A stretch of 64,000 nt of DNA from Nephrocerus scutellatus (Eukaryota; Arthropoda; Insecta; Diptera; Pipunculidae): positions 34,315,777-34,379,776 of the forward strand of contig OX352761.1 of the NCBI GenBank assembly GCA_947095585.1, given 5' to 3'. The stretch's first letter is position 1, and the number at the start of each line of letters is the position of its first letter. The position numbers and the translations under genes were made by a program. Of the stretch, positions 44,156-57,305 are shown in pieces. The notes beneath the pieces were generated by a model. That model was not told the origin of the DNA, searched no databases, and saw only the letters and a list, made by a program, of their open reading frames with translations.

Positions 44156-44777
44156 TGTTACGAAAAGTAGTTAGTAACGCAGATAATGGGATTCGAATTC
44201 TAGATAAATCGCAATGTACATACTACCGCTCTTAGAATAGACACTGAATAAGAATTAAGCCTATTTTCAAGCTATTAGATTATTTCATATGTAACGGTCT
44301 ATAAGTTTAAATGATTATGTACTGGTCAAAAATATAGCCAAACCGGTTTGTGCGGTGTGCCCGGTTTTTGTGAAAGTACATGATTGCACATGTAGTTTAT
44401 TTTTCGAAGATGACTCAATAAATATGAGTATGATTAGTTGTAAATAAGGGAAGTTGCCAAAATTTGCTAAACATTTCTGTCTTTTAGATTGGAAATTTCT
44501 GGAAACTTTTCAATGAGTATAAAAGGTGGCGTTCGCTGCAGAAAAGTTGTAAAAGTTCTTGCAAAGAGATAAAGCTACCACATAAGGGAATTATAGTGAA
44601 GTACAAGTTTTTTTGTAATAAGTGTTTTTGTGTACAGTTAAAGTTATCACCAAAAATCGTGAACTTGTATTATTTTTACTGTTTCTTAATTAAAGTTATT
44701 ATTTGTAAATTAATAAACTTGTGTTGTGTTTTATTTGCAAAATCCTTTACGAACTTAAAAGTCTAAATTTCGTAACA
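44156..44777 (+). repeat. 3' LTR of Gypsy-A copy 2
   Basis: It starts TGTTACGAAA and ends TTTCGTAACA, a perfect terminal inverted repeat, 622 bases. It lacks the internal duplication seen at the start of the 5743-6471 LTR. Confidence 0.88.
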
Positions 44778-45284
44778 TTTTGGTTTTTTGAAACACCCTT
44801 ATTGCATTTATCCGCTCTTATTCGAACAGTGCGCCATATTATAAAAAATTGATTTTTGCGAAAACAGACATGACAATACTGCGAATACTCAATGGTAGTC
44901 GGATATCGCATTTGCAAAGTGAAGACCTAATTTATGCATCGTCAAAATGTAAGAAATCACGATAATTTCATAACAACAAGTAACAAACAGTTTCAGGTAC
45001 TAGTGTAGTTAATAGTGAACCATGAGGATTAGCCAAAAACCTTTCGAATGCTCCTAAAATAAAAGGAGAGTTGTGCTTTGGCCTAGGTATAAAACAATTA
45101 AATATATATATTATATAAAAACTGGAAAAAAAAAATTAACAAAAAAATAATTTTTTATGATCGTTGAAAATGGTGAAAAACACCGAAATATTCGATTAAA
45201 TATATATTTTTAGATAAAAGAAGAAAACGTCTATAATTCAGTCATTAATATATCATTTATATATTATATATAAAATTCAACCCA
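44778..45284. other. Unassigned AT-rich sequence
   Basis: I see no gene, repeat or regulatory element that I can name. Confidence 0.35.
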
Positions 45285-46560
45285 GTTTATTCAAACTACA
45301 CACATGTGTATCTCCGATTAGAGAATTTACATGAAATTTTTTAATTTTTATGGGCTGCTTTTTTTTCAACAATATAAAGCGCTTCGTAACTCAAAAGTAA
45401 TTTTTAATGGCAATAAATAAACAATCAACACTACATAATATTTCTGCTTTGCATCGACACTTACTTTTTCAGGAATTTCTAAGGGTTGCTTATTAATTAT
45501 CAACAAATTTCATTTCATGCTTGTACTTTGACCGACTTCATTCTTCTCATAGTTAAAATATAACGCATCGGTATCCCCTATTTATTTCTTTTTCAAGAAT
45601 TTTAAGCGTTTCGTAACTCAAAATAAATTTTAATGGGAATTAATAAAAAATTCACACAATATTATATTTCCCCTTGTTTGTTGGTTTTTTGAATTCTCGA
45701 TATTTATTTTGCGTGTTCGGTTATCGTTGGCTGGCTGGTGGAATATAGTGATCAATTTAATAACCCATTTCCTAAAGCCTGATTTTATTCAAACTTTGTG
45801 CACATGTGTATCTTCGATGACAACAATCTTTCTATTAAACCCAGGGCTGAGGTCTCCCATATAATTATTTTAAAATTAAGCCGATTTTATTCAAACTTTG
45901 CACACATGTGCATATCCCATTAGAAATATAAAATATGAAAATGCAATAATTAATTAATTGAAAGTTTATATATTTTTAAGGATCTTTTAAGGACATCAAA
46001 AGGAATTAAATCATCCCGTAATCGCCTTATTTAAAACCGCGTATGATTTCTTTTATCATTTCATAATATATTTATGCAATTATTAAATTATCTTTTATAT
46101 TTTTGCTAAAGAGAAACCTCAGGTACTTTTTTCGCTCAGTTTTCTCGCCTTTTTAAATTCTTTATATTAACTTCGCGTGTCCGTGGCTGGCTGGTTGGTC
46201 AGATCTTGTGATCAAATTTTAACCCACTTCCTAAGCCCCGATGTCATCCAAAATATGCACATAAGTGTGATTTCCATGCCAACACTATTTGTTAAAATTT
46301 GAGAGTGATCGGGCCGCCGTGTGGTGGGGAGCTCCCATACAATTTTTTTTCCATCATCGGCATCAGATCATGTTATACTATAATGACTGTGTTCTGTGTG
46401 CGCTGTGAGCAGCGCTGCTTTGCTTTACGATTTTGGTTGTTTTGTTGGGTTGCAGTGTTTTTATTTTTTATTTTTTTGGCATGTATAATGGAATTCAGTA
46501 TATTTTTGTTTATTTAAGAATTTACATGAACAATTAGTATTTTTATTGGTTGTTTTTGTT
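45285..46560. repeat. FR repeat copies h (several partial copies)
   Basis: An outer end (GAATTTACATGAAATTTTTT) lies near 45321. Starts of the other end lie near 45695 and 46157 (AAATTC.(T/C)GATATTTAT or TTCTTTATATTAACTTCGCG followed by GGCTGGCTGG). The shared core (CATCAGATCATGTTATACTA) is near 46361, and a final end near 46519. At least two incomplete copies are mixed with AT-rich sequence. Confidence 0.6.
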
Positions 46561-49149
46561 TTTTTATGTTTTGTTAATTTTTGCATAGTCGGTTTTTTTG
46601 CGTGTCGGACACAACTAAAATGCGAGAAATTTGAGAAAAAATCGCTTCTCGCCTTTTGTGCAAAATCTAAGTTCTTGTGAAAGATTAACATTAGCGCATT
46701 TTTCTGTTAAATCCCCTGTAAACCATATTGCTATTTTTTACCAGGGCTTGCCATTTTATCTGCATTGATGCAAAAAAAAATCTTAAAGTTTGTCCAGTCT
46801 CCAGTCGTATCTACTATGTCGATTCATCAATACAAATAATAAACAAAACTCTTAATGTCCTTGTGACATAATATTGTGTAAATAGCCATCACAATCATCT
46901 TTGAGTGAAATGCCTAAAGACTGCTTAGGCTCATGAATATAAATGAGGTTCCAGAAAGTGTCGAGTTGGAAAGGTCACAAAATAATAACAATGCGTAGTG
47001 TCATAAAGTGAAATGAACACCTCTATCACGAACAAATGCGTAGCTGCTATTAAATAATGCGTCTGTTGCTTTGGCTTTGCTTCCTAGCTGCGAGTAGTAC
47101 GAGTACGTAGCCGGGACGAATCTAATCAAATTATGACATGCGTGTGAACACAGCGTTTTATTCATTCATGGGAAATTGAATGCACTTTCATCAACTGCCT
47201 TGGCGCTGGGACCGGTTGCCCCTTAACGATATAACGAACCTGCCCACCCAGCACTCAGGCTTAGGTCAAAACATAAAGGCCAAATGAAAGAGCCAAAATG
47301 CAATGCAATGCATCAGAGCGTTTGTTTTGATTAGGGGAGTAAAATCTGGACAACGATTCAACACCTCTCATCACTTGAGTTGGGCTCACAGGTTCGCACC
47401 CTAAGTTGAGCGTGCACCCCTGTAGTGTTTGTCATTGCAATTATGACACGATGTGAAATTAAAACGTTAGATTTTGAGGAGCTTCGAATTTTAAGTGGTA
47501 CAATAATTTATTTCTGGTTTCAAAATAAATGCTTTTCTCCTTAAGGTCGTCCTCGTCGTCGTTCTCGTTCTCGTCATCGTAATCATCCACGACTACACTA
47601 AAAGTAGGTAGACAGAGGAGCCTCGAACCTACACATTCAACTCCAGATGTATACGTACATATATACTATACATATTTAATATACTTTACTGAAAAAGGCA
47701 GAGTTAAACACTAAAAACATAACAACAACAACAAGAATGATACTCGTATGTTTCCTTCTCGGTTTAAGGGTTTGCACATCCGAGTTCTGACCCCATGGGG
47801 ATAGTTTACACGTTTTAAACACAATCTGCATTAAGGAAGTTTCATCCGTAACACAATAATAGATTCACTTTGTTCGCCAGAATTATCTTGTGGTCGTTCA
47901 AAATTGTTTGTACGTCTTTTCACGTATACAAGTATCACACGGTTACACATGTAGGTGGTATTCATGAACAGAACATACTTTCTCGGTTTCCGCAACATGT
48001 CCTTGCCAATGCTTTTGAATTTGTTCCAATTCACAGTAGTATCGTTGTCGACGCATTGTATTCTTCTTTTCTAAAATTTTGCTTTCCCTTTCCTGCTTTG
48101 GCGGTTCTTTTATGTACGTGGTTTGTACAAGTGCAACTACATATAAGTAATTTTCTTGCATTGTCTGAAAGTTATTTTATATCTGAAGCAAATAGCTCAA
48201 CTTTGCCTGATGAAGATGTTCTGATGTGTTGTCTCTTGGATAGCTGCATGATGCGGACAGAACAAACTTTTAGCCACTATACAGAAGGAGGAGGAGGAAG
48301 AGAAATTAAAGAAAATCATCTACACTTAGGCACACTGCGGAGAATTCTCAGATCTAATACCCACATGTGTACCTTCGTATACTAATTATATTCAATAGCC
48401 ATACGTCTTCAGTTGCACACTGTGGAACATCTTTGCATCAACAACTTTCCATTTGCCCAAACAATTTAGTCATTGATGTTCGAAGAGAAATTAAGCCACA
48501 TACTATTTTTAGACTAAAAATTTAAGCCATTTGTAGTTGTCGAATACTTCTTGAAAAACTTCTTTTGTGTAGCTTACTCTCTTTAAGTAGCACTGGGATG
48601 GTGCAACCACATTGTAATCACATGAAAGTTGGAATGTCAATTCTAGAGCCAGAGTAAGTTAAATAAGTTACGCGAACTTTCAACCAAAACCTCTCCTAAG
48701 ATTCACAGAGTAACATCAAGGCACCTTAGATAAGCGTCACGCATCCGTTCCAGGTTGAAAAGAAAAATTTCTAATGTTGATTGTAACTGATAGATAGATA
48801 ATGGATATTGGAATTTTTTCCCTAAACACAATGATCAGATCAACCTTCATAATTTTTGCGATGCCGATTTCTCTCATAGTTATTCGGTGGCAAGGTGATA
48901 GATTTGAATAGGGGAATCAGATGCAAAGGTTAGACAATATATAAAATTAAAAATTTAAAGAATATTAATTTCATCGCATAATTAAAGTATATTAGCTTCT
49001 GATGGATCATAGCAAAGCATGAGCTTATCTTATATACTTTATTACACTGAGCTTCGATAACACATAGTAAAAAAGTTTGTAAAGAGGCATCCTGTCGTTA
49101 CCATAAGTATAATAATTTCATATAATAATTTTGTTGGAAAGAATTCCTA
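46561..49149. other. Unassigned, apparently low-repeat sequence
   Basis: This is the longest stretch without recognisable elements. A (TCG/TCC)n-like run lies at 47545-47580. A 171-codon plus-strand frame (47870-48385) overlaps minus-strand frames and shows no domain, so I do not call it. It may be host intergenic or intronic DNA. Confidence 0.4.
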
Positions 49150-49440
49150 CATAGATACATAATTTAAAAAAAAAATTAATCCGATTTTCGGCCAAATTTA
49201 AACACATGTGTATCTCCCATGGACAACACTTCTTGCAAAAATTTTGGAGGCCCCGGGGTCATGAGGCTCCATCCAAATTTTTAAAAAAAAATAACCCGAT
49301 TTTCTTCAAATTTAATAAACATGCGTATCTCGTCGTCGTGAGGCCTCATACAAATTTTTTAAAAAAATTAATCCGGTTTTCTTTAAATTTTATATACATG
49401 TGTATCTCCGATGGACAACACTTTATCTAGTAACCATTTT
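49150..49440 (+). repeat. FR repeat copy i (fragment)
   Basis: Two and a half units of about 120 bases with ACACATGTGTATCTCC near 49201 and 49391 and a GGCCCCGGGGTCATGAGGC block. It ends about 60 bases left of the foldback element. Confidence 0.65.
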
Positions 49441-49659
49441 CGGGACAGCCCATCAGTTAGCAACAAATATTTCTCTTTAAAAACAGTTGGCCATGCCTCT
49501 AGAATTCTAATCTAAGAAACGCATGTGAAGTTTTTAACAAATAACAAAATTAACAGAATCTCATATGTATACAGCCTGCATATGTATTGGTAAAAATAAC
49601 ATTTGTTATTTTGAATTTAGAGGTTCGCTGTAAAGCAGATTAACAAGCTCACATATATG

Positions 49660-50160
49660 TCTTACTAAATTGACCCACACCTGTGTCTTCCTAAAGGAAT
49701 AATCTATCGAATAGAGTTTGTTAGATTACATTGCAGAGGGGAAGAGGCATTTGTGCATCGGTTTGAACTTTTGTTATTTTTATGAAATTCTTCAATTTGG
49801 AGGTTCTCTGTCAAGCGGATTGGCCAGTTCCCAGAGATGTCTCACTAAATTCACCCACACCTGTGTCTTCCTAAAGGAATAATCTATCGAATAGAGTTTG
49901 TTAGATTACAATGCAGAGGGGAAGAGGCATTTGTGCATCGGTTTGAACTTTTGTTATTTTTATGAAATTCTTCAATTTGGAGGTTCTCTGTCAAGCGGAT
50001 TGGCCAGTTCCCAGAGATGTCTCACTATATTGACGCACACCTGTGTCTTCCTAAAGGAATAATCTATCGAATAGAGTTTGTTAGATTACATTGCAGAGGG
50101 GAAGATGCATTTGTGCATCGGTTTGAACTTTTGTTATTTTCATGAAATTCGACAATTTGG
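49660..50160 (-). repeat. 180-bp tandem repeat, left foldback arm (3 units)
   Basis: CACCTGTGTCTTCCTAAAGG occurs at about 49678, 49858 and 50038. The innermost unit is of the A type (CACTATATTGACGCACACCT) and the middle one of the B type (ACTAAATTCACCCACACCT). The outermost unit is diverged. Confidence 0.95.
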
Positions 50161-51333
50161 AGAAGATTTAACTTTGTCCCTATAACGTTACATACATATT
50201 TTAAGTTGAATATTATATGTATACCTACAGCGTCATGCAGAACCTAACAATAGATGATTTGAAATCATTTAATAGTGCGCCTTGAAATTACCCGCTGTTT
50301 CCAATAAGAATAAAATATTAAAATTTTACCCGCTGTTTCCACTAATAATAATAAATTTGCGCAATAATTTGCGTTTGTGTAGAAAATGAAAAAGTTAACG
50401 ATTCAAAGATATTTAATCTTAAATGGGGAAAATTATTTTATTATAGACCATACCATTATATTAATCATTACAATAATATTATATGCAGTATTGTTATGTT
50501 GTAGTAAGAAAATATGTGACTGATGAATATACTATATTTATCACCACTCATTAAATATAGCCGGATTTTATTTGCCGACGAACAACAACAATTGCACTTT
50601 CTAATTCCTTCTTTGGAATTGTGAAAATCTGCTGTTTAGCTGGTTTTGACATTCGAATTCCGAACTCGCTCGGCAAATAAAATACAGCTTATAAATTTGA
50701 ATTTTTTAAATTTCTTCAGGCGCCTATTCTGTTCTTCGGTTTCTAATATTTATTTCAGTATATAGCTGTATTTTGTTGAAAAACACAATTCTAATTATTC
50801 AAATGTCCCCAACAACTAGCCAAAATTCCCTTGCAGAAGAAATGTAAAAACAATCGCATAGAAAAATCTCACCAAAAGCGTTGCAAGACAGGCATTGGCT
50901 GCAAAATCTTCCCACACCAAACAGATCTACTTTTCTAATGACTTGCACAGCGGTATAATTCCAAAGCCTATGGAGATGTAAACGCCTATCGCCATACTGT
51001 CATATGAATTTTTGGTATACATTTGCAATTACTCTCTGGAAAAAATGCATAAATACATTCAAAAAATTCACGCGATATAATGTCTACCTCGATTTTTTTT
51101 TTACTGTGGCCGTGTTTTTTCTATGTCGGAGTAATCGGATAATTAATTTAAATGTCAAAATTTAGATCTGTTTTTATTTTCATTTTACGAGAAAAAAAAA
51201 ATTTCTCTGTGTCGTTTTTATATACTCCGATAATTCTGGGATATGATCTTTTTACTCTGAAAAAAGATTCAGAGCATTTTTTGACAAACGTAGTTGTTTG
51301 TTTCTTTATCAATGAGACTACTACGGAGCAATT

Positions 51334-52417
51334 AGGGGAAAAATAAAACTTTTTTCTGATACTAAAAAAAACACAGAGATATTTTTTTTTATCTGACAGA
51401 TCTGGTCAGAGAAAATAATTTACTTTTATTCACTTTGTGTGCAGCGGTACAAGTTTGAAATTTGTGGCTGAATTCTTTTTTGATGTCGAGATAGTTGGAG
51501 AGATAATTTAACTGTCAGAATTCGTATCTTTGTTTTTTTTTCATTCACCGAGAAATCTGTTTTTTCGTTCTTTTTTACGGCTCCGATTATTCTCGGATAT
51601 GATCTTTTAACTATGAAAAAATATACAGAACGTTGCTTGACAGCTGTAGTTGTTTGTTTCTTTAAACATGAGACAGGTCGACTACTATGGAGCATTCAGG
51701 TGAAAAATAAAATTTTATTCTAATACTAAAAAACACAGCAGATAATTTTTTTATCTGACAAATCTGATCAGAGAAAATAATGAACTTTTATTCACTTTGT
51801 GTACATGTCTAGTACAAGTTTGAAATTTATATATCAATTTTTTTCAATATGCCAACCCTGGTGTCAAAAATTTAACTTTGGTTTTTCTATTTGCTGTTCT
51901 GCTTTGGCTAATCCAGCTTGGCTTTACAAAAGTAATAGCTTTTGGCTTTAAATGGGCTTTAAATGTTCGATGCATTTTAATTTTTATGTGTGTTAAACAA
52001 AACAGCGCCTTACGGTGAGCGCTATAACTAAAAAATGGCTTTAGTTATACATCCTAAAAACTTTTTGGATTTATTTTCGGCTTTATGCTTATGCGATTTT
52101 GTTGCTGCGCTTTAACTAAAAAGTGGCTTTAGTTATAAATCCTAAAAACTTTTTGGATTTATTTTCGGCTTTATGCTTATGCGATTTTGTTGTAAGCCAA
52201 GCTGGATTAGCCAAAGCAAAACAGCAATTTTAATTGTTATGTCTGTTAAACAAAACAGCGCCTTCGGTGAGCGCTATAACTAAAAAATGGCTTCAGTTAT
52301 AAATCCTAAAAACTTTTTGGATCTGCTTGATTTGCAATGGTTTTGTAGAGAAAATCGCAGCCAAAAAATTAACAGATGAAAAAGTGCAAATCATGCAGAT
52401 ATAGCATAAAATATAAT
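51334..52417. other. Spacer of the foldback element
   Basis: No transposase-like frame. The part at 51430-51800 is a diverged copy of the adjoining inner left arm (51120-51420). Two direct repeats of about 115 bases (around 52020-52130 and 52120-52200, with GGCTTTATGCTTATGCGATT) and a third partial copy near 52270 follow. CCAAGCTGGATTAGCCAAAGC near 52197 and its complement near 51897 give a further small inverted pair inside the spacer. Confidence 0.7.
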
Positions 52418-53589
52418 TGCTCCGTAGTAGTCTCATTGATAAAGAAACAAACAACTACGTTTGTCAAAAAATGCTCTGAATCTTTTTTCAGAGTAAAAAG
52501 ATCATATCCCAGAATTATCGGAGTATATAAAAACGACACAGAGAAATTTTTTTTTTCTCGTAAAATGAAAATAAAAACAGATCTAAATTTTGACTTTTAA
52601 ATTAATTATCCGATTACTCCGATATAAAAAAAACACGGCCACAGTAAAAAAAAATCGAGGTAGACATTATATCGCGTGAATTTTTTGAATGTATTTATGC
52701 ATTTTTTCCAGAGAGTAATTGCAAATGTATACCAAAAATTCATATGACAGTATGGCGATAGGCGTTTACATCTCCATAGGCTTTGGAATTATACCGCTGT
52801 GCAAGTCATTAGAAAAGTAGATCTGTTTGGTGTGGGAAGATTTTGCAGCCAATGCCTGTCTTGCAACGCTTTTGGTGAGATTTTTCTATGCGATTGTTTT
52901 TACATTTCTTCTGCAAGGGAATTTTGGCTAGTTGTTGGGGACATTTGAATAATTAGAATTGTGTTTTTCAACAAAATACAGCTATATACTGAAATAAATA
53001 TTAGAAACCGAAGAACAGAATAGGCGCCTGAAGAAATTTAAAAAATTCAAATTTATAAGCTGTATTTTATTTGCCGAGCGAGTTCGGAATTCGAATGTCA
53101 AAACCAGCTAAACAGCAGATTTTCACAATTCCAAAGAAGGAATTAGAAAGTGCAATTGTTGTTGTTCGTCGGCAAATAAAATCCGGCTATATTTAATGAG
53201 TGGTGATAAATATAGTATATTCATCAGTCACATATTTTCTTACTACAACATAACAATACTGCATATAATATTATTGTAATGATTAATATAATGGTATGGT
53301 CTATAATAAAATAATTTTCCCCATTTAAGATTAAATATCTTTGAATCGTTAACTTTTTCATTTTCTACACAAACGCAAATTATTGCGCAAATTTATTATT
53401 ATTAGTGGAAACAGCGGGTAAAATTTTAATATTTTATTCTTATTGGAAACAGCGGGTAATTTCAAGGCGCACTATTAAATGATTTCAAATCATCTATTGT
53501 TAGGTTCTGCATGACGCTGTAGGTATACATATAATATTCAACTTAAAATATGTATGTAACGTTATAGGGACAAAGTTAAATCTTCTCCA

Positions 53590-56500
53590 AATTGTCGAAT
53601 TTCATGAAAATAACAAAAGTTCAAACCGATGCACAAATGCATCTTCCCCTCTGCAATGTAATCTAACAAACTCTATTCGATAGATTATTCCTTTAGGAAG
53701 ACACAGGTGTGCGTCAATATAGTGAGACATCTCTGGGAACTGGCCAATCCGCTTGACAGAGAACCTCCAAATTGAAGAATTTCATAAAAATAACAAAAGT
53801 TCAAACCGATGCACAAATGCCTCTTCCCCTCTGCATTGTAATCTAACAAACTCTATTCGATAGATTATTCCTTTAGGAAGACACAGGTGTGGGTGAATTT
53901 AGTGAGACATCTCTGGGAACTGGCCAATCCGCTTGACAGAGAACCTCCAAATTGAAGAATTTCATAAAAATAACAAAAGTTCAAACCGATGCACAAATGC
54001 CTCTTCCCCTCTGCAATGTAATCTAACAAACTCTATTCGATAGATTATTCCTTTAGGAAGACACAGGTGTGGGTGAATTTAGTGAGACATCTCTGGGAAC
54101 TGGCCAATCCGCTTGACAGAGAACCTCCAAATTGAAGAATGTCATAAAAATAACAAAAGTTCAAACCGATGCAAAAATGCCTCTTCCACTCTGCAATGTA
54201 ATCTAACAAACTCTATTCGATAGATTATTCCTTTAGGAAGACACAGGTGTGCGTCAATATAGTGAGACAACTCTGGGAACTGGCCAATCCGCTTGACAGA
54301 GAACCTCCAAATTTAAGAATTTCATAAAAATAACAAAAGTTCAAACCAATGCACAAATGCCTCTTCCCCTCTGCATTGTAATCTAACAAACTCTATTTGA
54401 TAGATTATTCCTTTAGGAAGACACAGGTGTGGGTGAATTTAGTGAGACATCTCTGGGAACTGGCCAATCCGCTTGACAGAGAACCTCCAAATTTGAAGAA
54501 TTTCATAAAAATAACAAAAGTTCAAACCGATGCACAAATGCCTCTTCCCCTCTGCAATGTAATCTAACAAATTCTATTCGATAGATTATTCCTTTAGGAA
54601 GACACAGGTGTGGGTGAATTTAGTGAGACATCTCTGGGAACTGGCCAATCCGCTTGACAGAGAACCTCCAAATGGAAGAATGTCATAAAAATAACAAAAG
54701 TTCAAACCGATGCACAAATGCCTCTTCCCCTCTGCAATGTAATCTAACAAACTCTATTCGATAGATTATTCCTTTAGGAAGACACAGGTGTGCGTCAATA
54801 TAGTGAGACATCTCTGGGAACTGGCCAATCCGCTTGACAGAGAACCTCCAAATTGAAGAATTTCATAAAAATAACAAAAGTTCAAACCGATGCACAAATG
54901 CCTCTTCCCCTCTGCATTGTAATCTAACAAACTCTATTCGATAGATTATTCCTTTACGAAGACACAGGTGTGGGTGAATTTAGTGAGACATCTCTGGGAA
55001 CTGGCCAATCCGCTTGACAGAGAACCTCCAAATTTGAAGAATTTCATAAAAATAACAAAAGTTCAAACCGATGCACAAATGCCTTTTCCCCTCTGCAATG
55101 TAATCTAACAAACTCTATTCGATAGATTATTCCTTTAGGAAGACACAGGTGTGGGTGAATTTAGTGAGACATCTCTGGGAACTGGCCAATCCGCTTGACA
55201 GAGAACCTCCAAATTGAAGAATTTCATAAAAATAACAAAAGTTCAAACCGATGCACAAATGCCTCTTCCCCTCTGCAATGTAATCTAACAAACTCTATTC
55301 GATAGATTATTCCTTTAGGAAGACACAGGTGTGGGTGAATTTAGTGAGACATCTCTGGGAACTGGCCAATCCGCTTGACAGAGAACCTCCAAATTTGAAG
55401 AATTTCATAAAAATAACAAAAGTTCAAACCGATGCACAAATTCCTCTTCCCCTCTGCAATGTAATCTAACAAACTCTATTCGATAGATTATTCCTTTAGG
55501 AAGACACAGGTGTGGGTGAATTTAGTGAGACATCTCTGGGAACTGGCCAATCCGCTTGACAGAGAACCTCCAAATTGAAGAATGTCATAAAAATAACAAA
55601 AGTTCAAACCGATGCACAAATGCCTCTTCCCCTCTGCAATGTAATCTAACAAACTCTATTCGATAGATTATTCCTTTAGGAAGACACAGGTGTGCGTCAA
55701 TATAGTGAGACATCTCTGGGAACTGGCCAATCCGCTTGACAGAGAACCTCCAAATTGAAGAATTTCATAAAAATAACAAAAGTTCAAACCGATGCACAAA
55801 TGCCTCTTCCCCTCTGCATTGTAATCTAACAAACTCTATTCGATAGATTATTCCTTTAGGAAGACACAGGTGTGGGTGAATTTAGTGAGACATCTCTGGG
55901 AACTGGCCAATCCGCTTGACAGAGAACCTCCAAATTTGAAGAATTTCATAAAAATAACAAAAGTTCAAACCGATGCACAAATGCCTCTTCCCCTCTGCAA
56001 TGTAATCTAACAAACTCTATTCGATAGATTATTCCTTTAGGAAGACACAGGTGTGGGTGAATTTAGTGAGACATCTCTGGGAACTGGCCAATCCGCTTGA
56101 CAGAGAACCTCCAAATTGAAGAATTTCATAAAAATAACAAAAGTTCAAACCGATGCACAAATGTCTCTTCCCCTCTGCAATGTAATCTAACAAACTCTAT
56201 TCGATAGATTATTCCTTTAGGAAGACACAGGTGTGGGTGAATTTAGTGAGACATCTCTGGGAACTGGCCAATCCGCTTGACAGAGAACCTCCAAATTGAA
56301 GAATTTCATAAAAATAACAAAAGTTCAAACCGATGCACAAATGCGTCTTCCCCTCTGCAATGTAATCTAACAAACTCTATTCGATAGATTATTCCTTTAG
56401 GAAGACACAGGTGTGGGTGAATTTAGTGAGACATCTCTGGGAACTGGCCAATCCGCTTGACAGAGAACCTCCAAATTGAAGAATTTCATAAAAATAACAA

Positions 56501-57010
56501 AAGTTCAAACCAATGCACAAATGCCTGTTCCCCTCTGCAATGTAATCTAACAAACTCTATTCGATAGATTATTCCTTTAGGAAGACACAGGTGTGGGTCA
56601 ATTGAGTGAGACATCTCTGGGAACTGGCCAATCCGCTTGACAGAGAACCTCCAAATTGAAGAATTTCATAAAAATAACAAAAGTTCAAACCGATGCACAA
56701 ATGCGTCTTCCCCTCTGCAATGTAATCTAACAAACTCTATTCGATAGATTATTCCTTTAGGAAGACACAGGTGTGGGTGAATTTAGTGAGACATCTCTGG
56801 GAACTGGCCAATCCGCTTGACAGAGAACCTCCAAATTGAAGAATTTCATAAAAATAACAAAAGTTCAAACCAATGCACAAATGCCTGTTCCCCTCTGCAA
56901 TGTAATCTAACAAACTCTATTCGATAGATTATTCCTTTAGGAAGACACAGGTGTGGGTCAATTGAGTGAGACATCTCTGGGAACTGGCCAATCTTTTTTA
57001 CAGTGAACCT
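53590..57010 (+). repeat. 180-bp tandem repeat, right foldback arm (19 units)
   Basis: GAAGACACAGGTGTG recurs nineteen times between 53697 and 56941 at a period of 180-181 bases. Units fall into A (GTGCGTCAATATAGTG), B (GTGGGTGAATTTAGTG) and C (GTGGGTCAATTGAGTG) types. The order from inside outward is A B B A B B A B B B B A B B B B C B C. A further, strongly diverged unit lies at about 57010-57180. None of it appears to code for protein. Confidence 0.97.
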
Positions 57011-57305
57011 CCAAAATAAAAAAAGTTTCATTAAAATTGCAAATGTTCACATTCATAACAAAAGCTTAATTCTGCCCGTACGGTTATACAACATATTTTT
57101 TTTCATAGAGCATTCCTTAAGGAAGACTTGGCTATTAGTGGCATCTATGGAACAAAGCTGTGAGCTGGTTAAATTTTATTACAGTGAACATATATTTAAC
57201 AAATACAAAATGTTTGCATTCTGTTAAATAGCATTACCCATACATACAAATATTTTGTTATTTGTTAAAAACTTCACATCCGTTCTAAGAACCATACTTC
57301 TCTAG

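Larger units (their letters stand above)
41366..44777 (+). mobile_element. Gypsy-A copy 2 (no 5' LTR, degenerate)
   Basis: The order is gag fragment, RT, RNase H, integrase, 3' LTR. The 5' LTR, leader, gag start and protease are missing; gag jumps straight to RT at about 41855. It preserves the RT end and RNase H region that copy 1 has lost. Multiple stops prevent function. Confidence 0.88.
49500..57305. mobile_element. Giant asymmetric foldback element (about 7.8 kb)
   Basis: A left arm (about 49500-51333) and right arm (about 52418-57305) are inverted copies of each other around a spacer of about 1.08 kb. The outer ends share GTGAAGTTTTTAACAAATAA in inverse orientation (49529-49548 and 57264-57283). 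The arms contain the same 180-bp repeat, three copies on the left and nineteen on the right, then about 1.2 kb of unique sequence that pairs almost base for base. No transposase frame is seen anywhere. This structure is that of foldback transposons (FB or Galileo type). Exact ends and target duplication were not resolved. Confidence 0.85.

Noticed and set aside
47870..48385. 171-codon plus-strand open frame
   Set aside because: It begins at a TTG, overlaps minus-strand frames, has no recognisable domain or good splice context, and its composition is that of random AT-rich DNA.
53590..57010. Regular 180-bp repeats as a CRISPR-like array
   Set aside because: The whole unit is conserved, with no unique spacers, and it is mirrored in a foldback arm in eukaryotic DNA.
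56846..57031. Small frames within the 180-bp repeats as conserved peptides
   Set aside because: The frames are broken by indels between units and occur on the strand without any family signal.
49500..57305. The inverted arms as a pure assembly artefact
   Set aside because: The arms differ in unit number and in their outer diverged units, and the outer ends differ by point changes and indels, which a simple mirrored mis-join would not give. Long-read confirmation is still needed.
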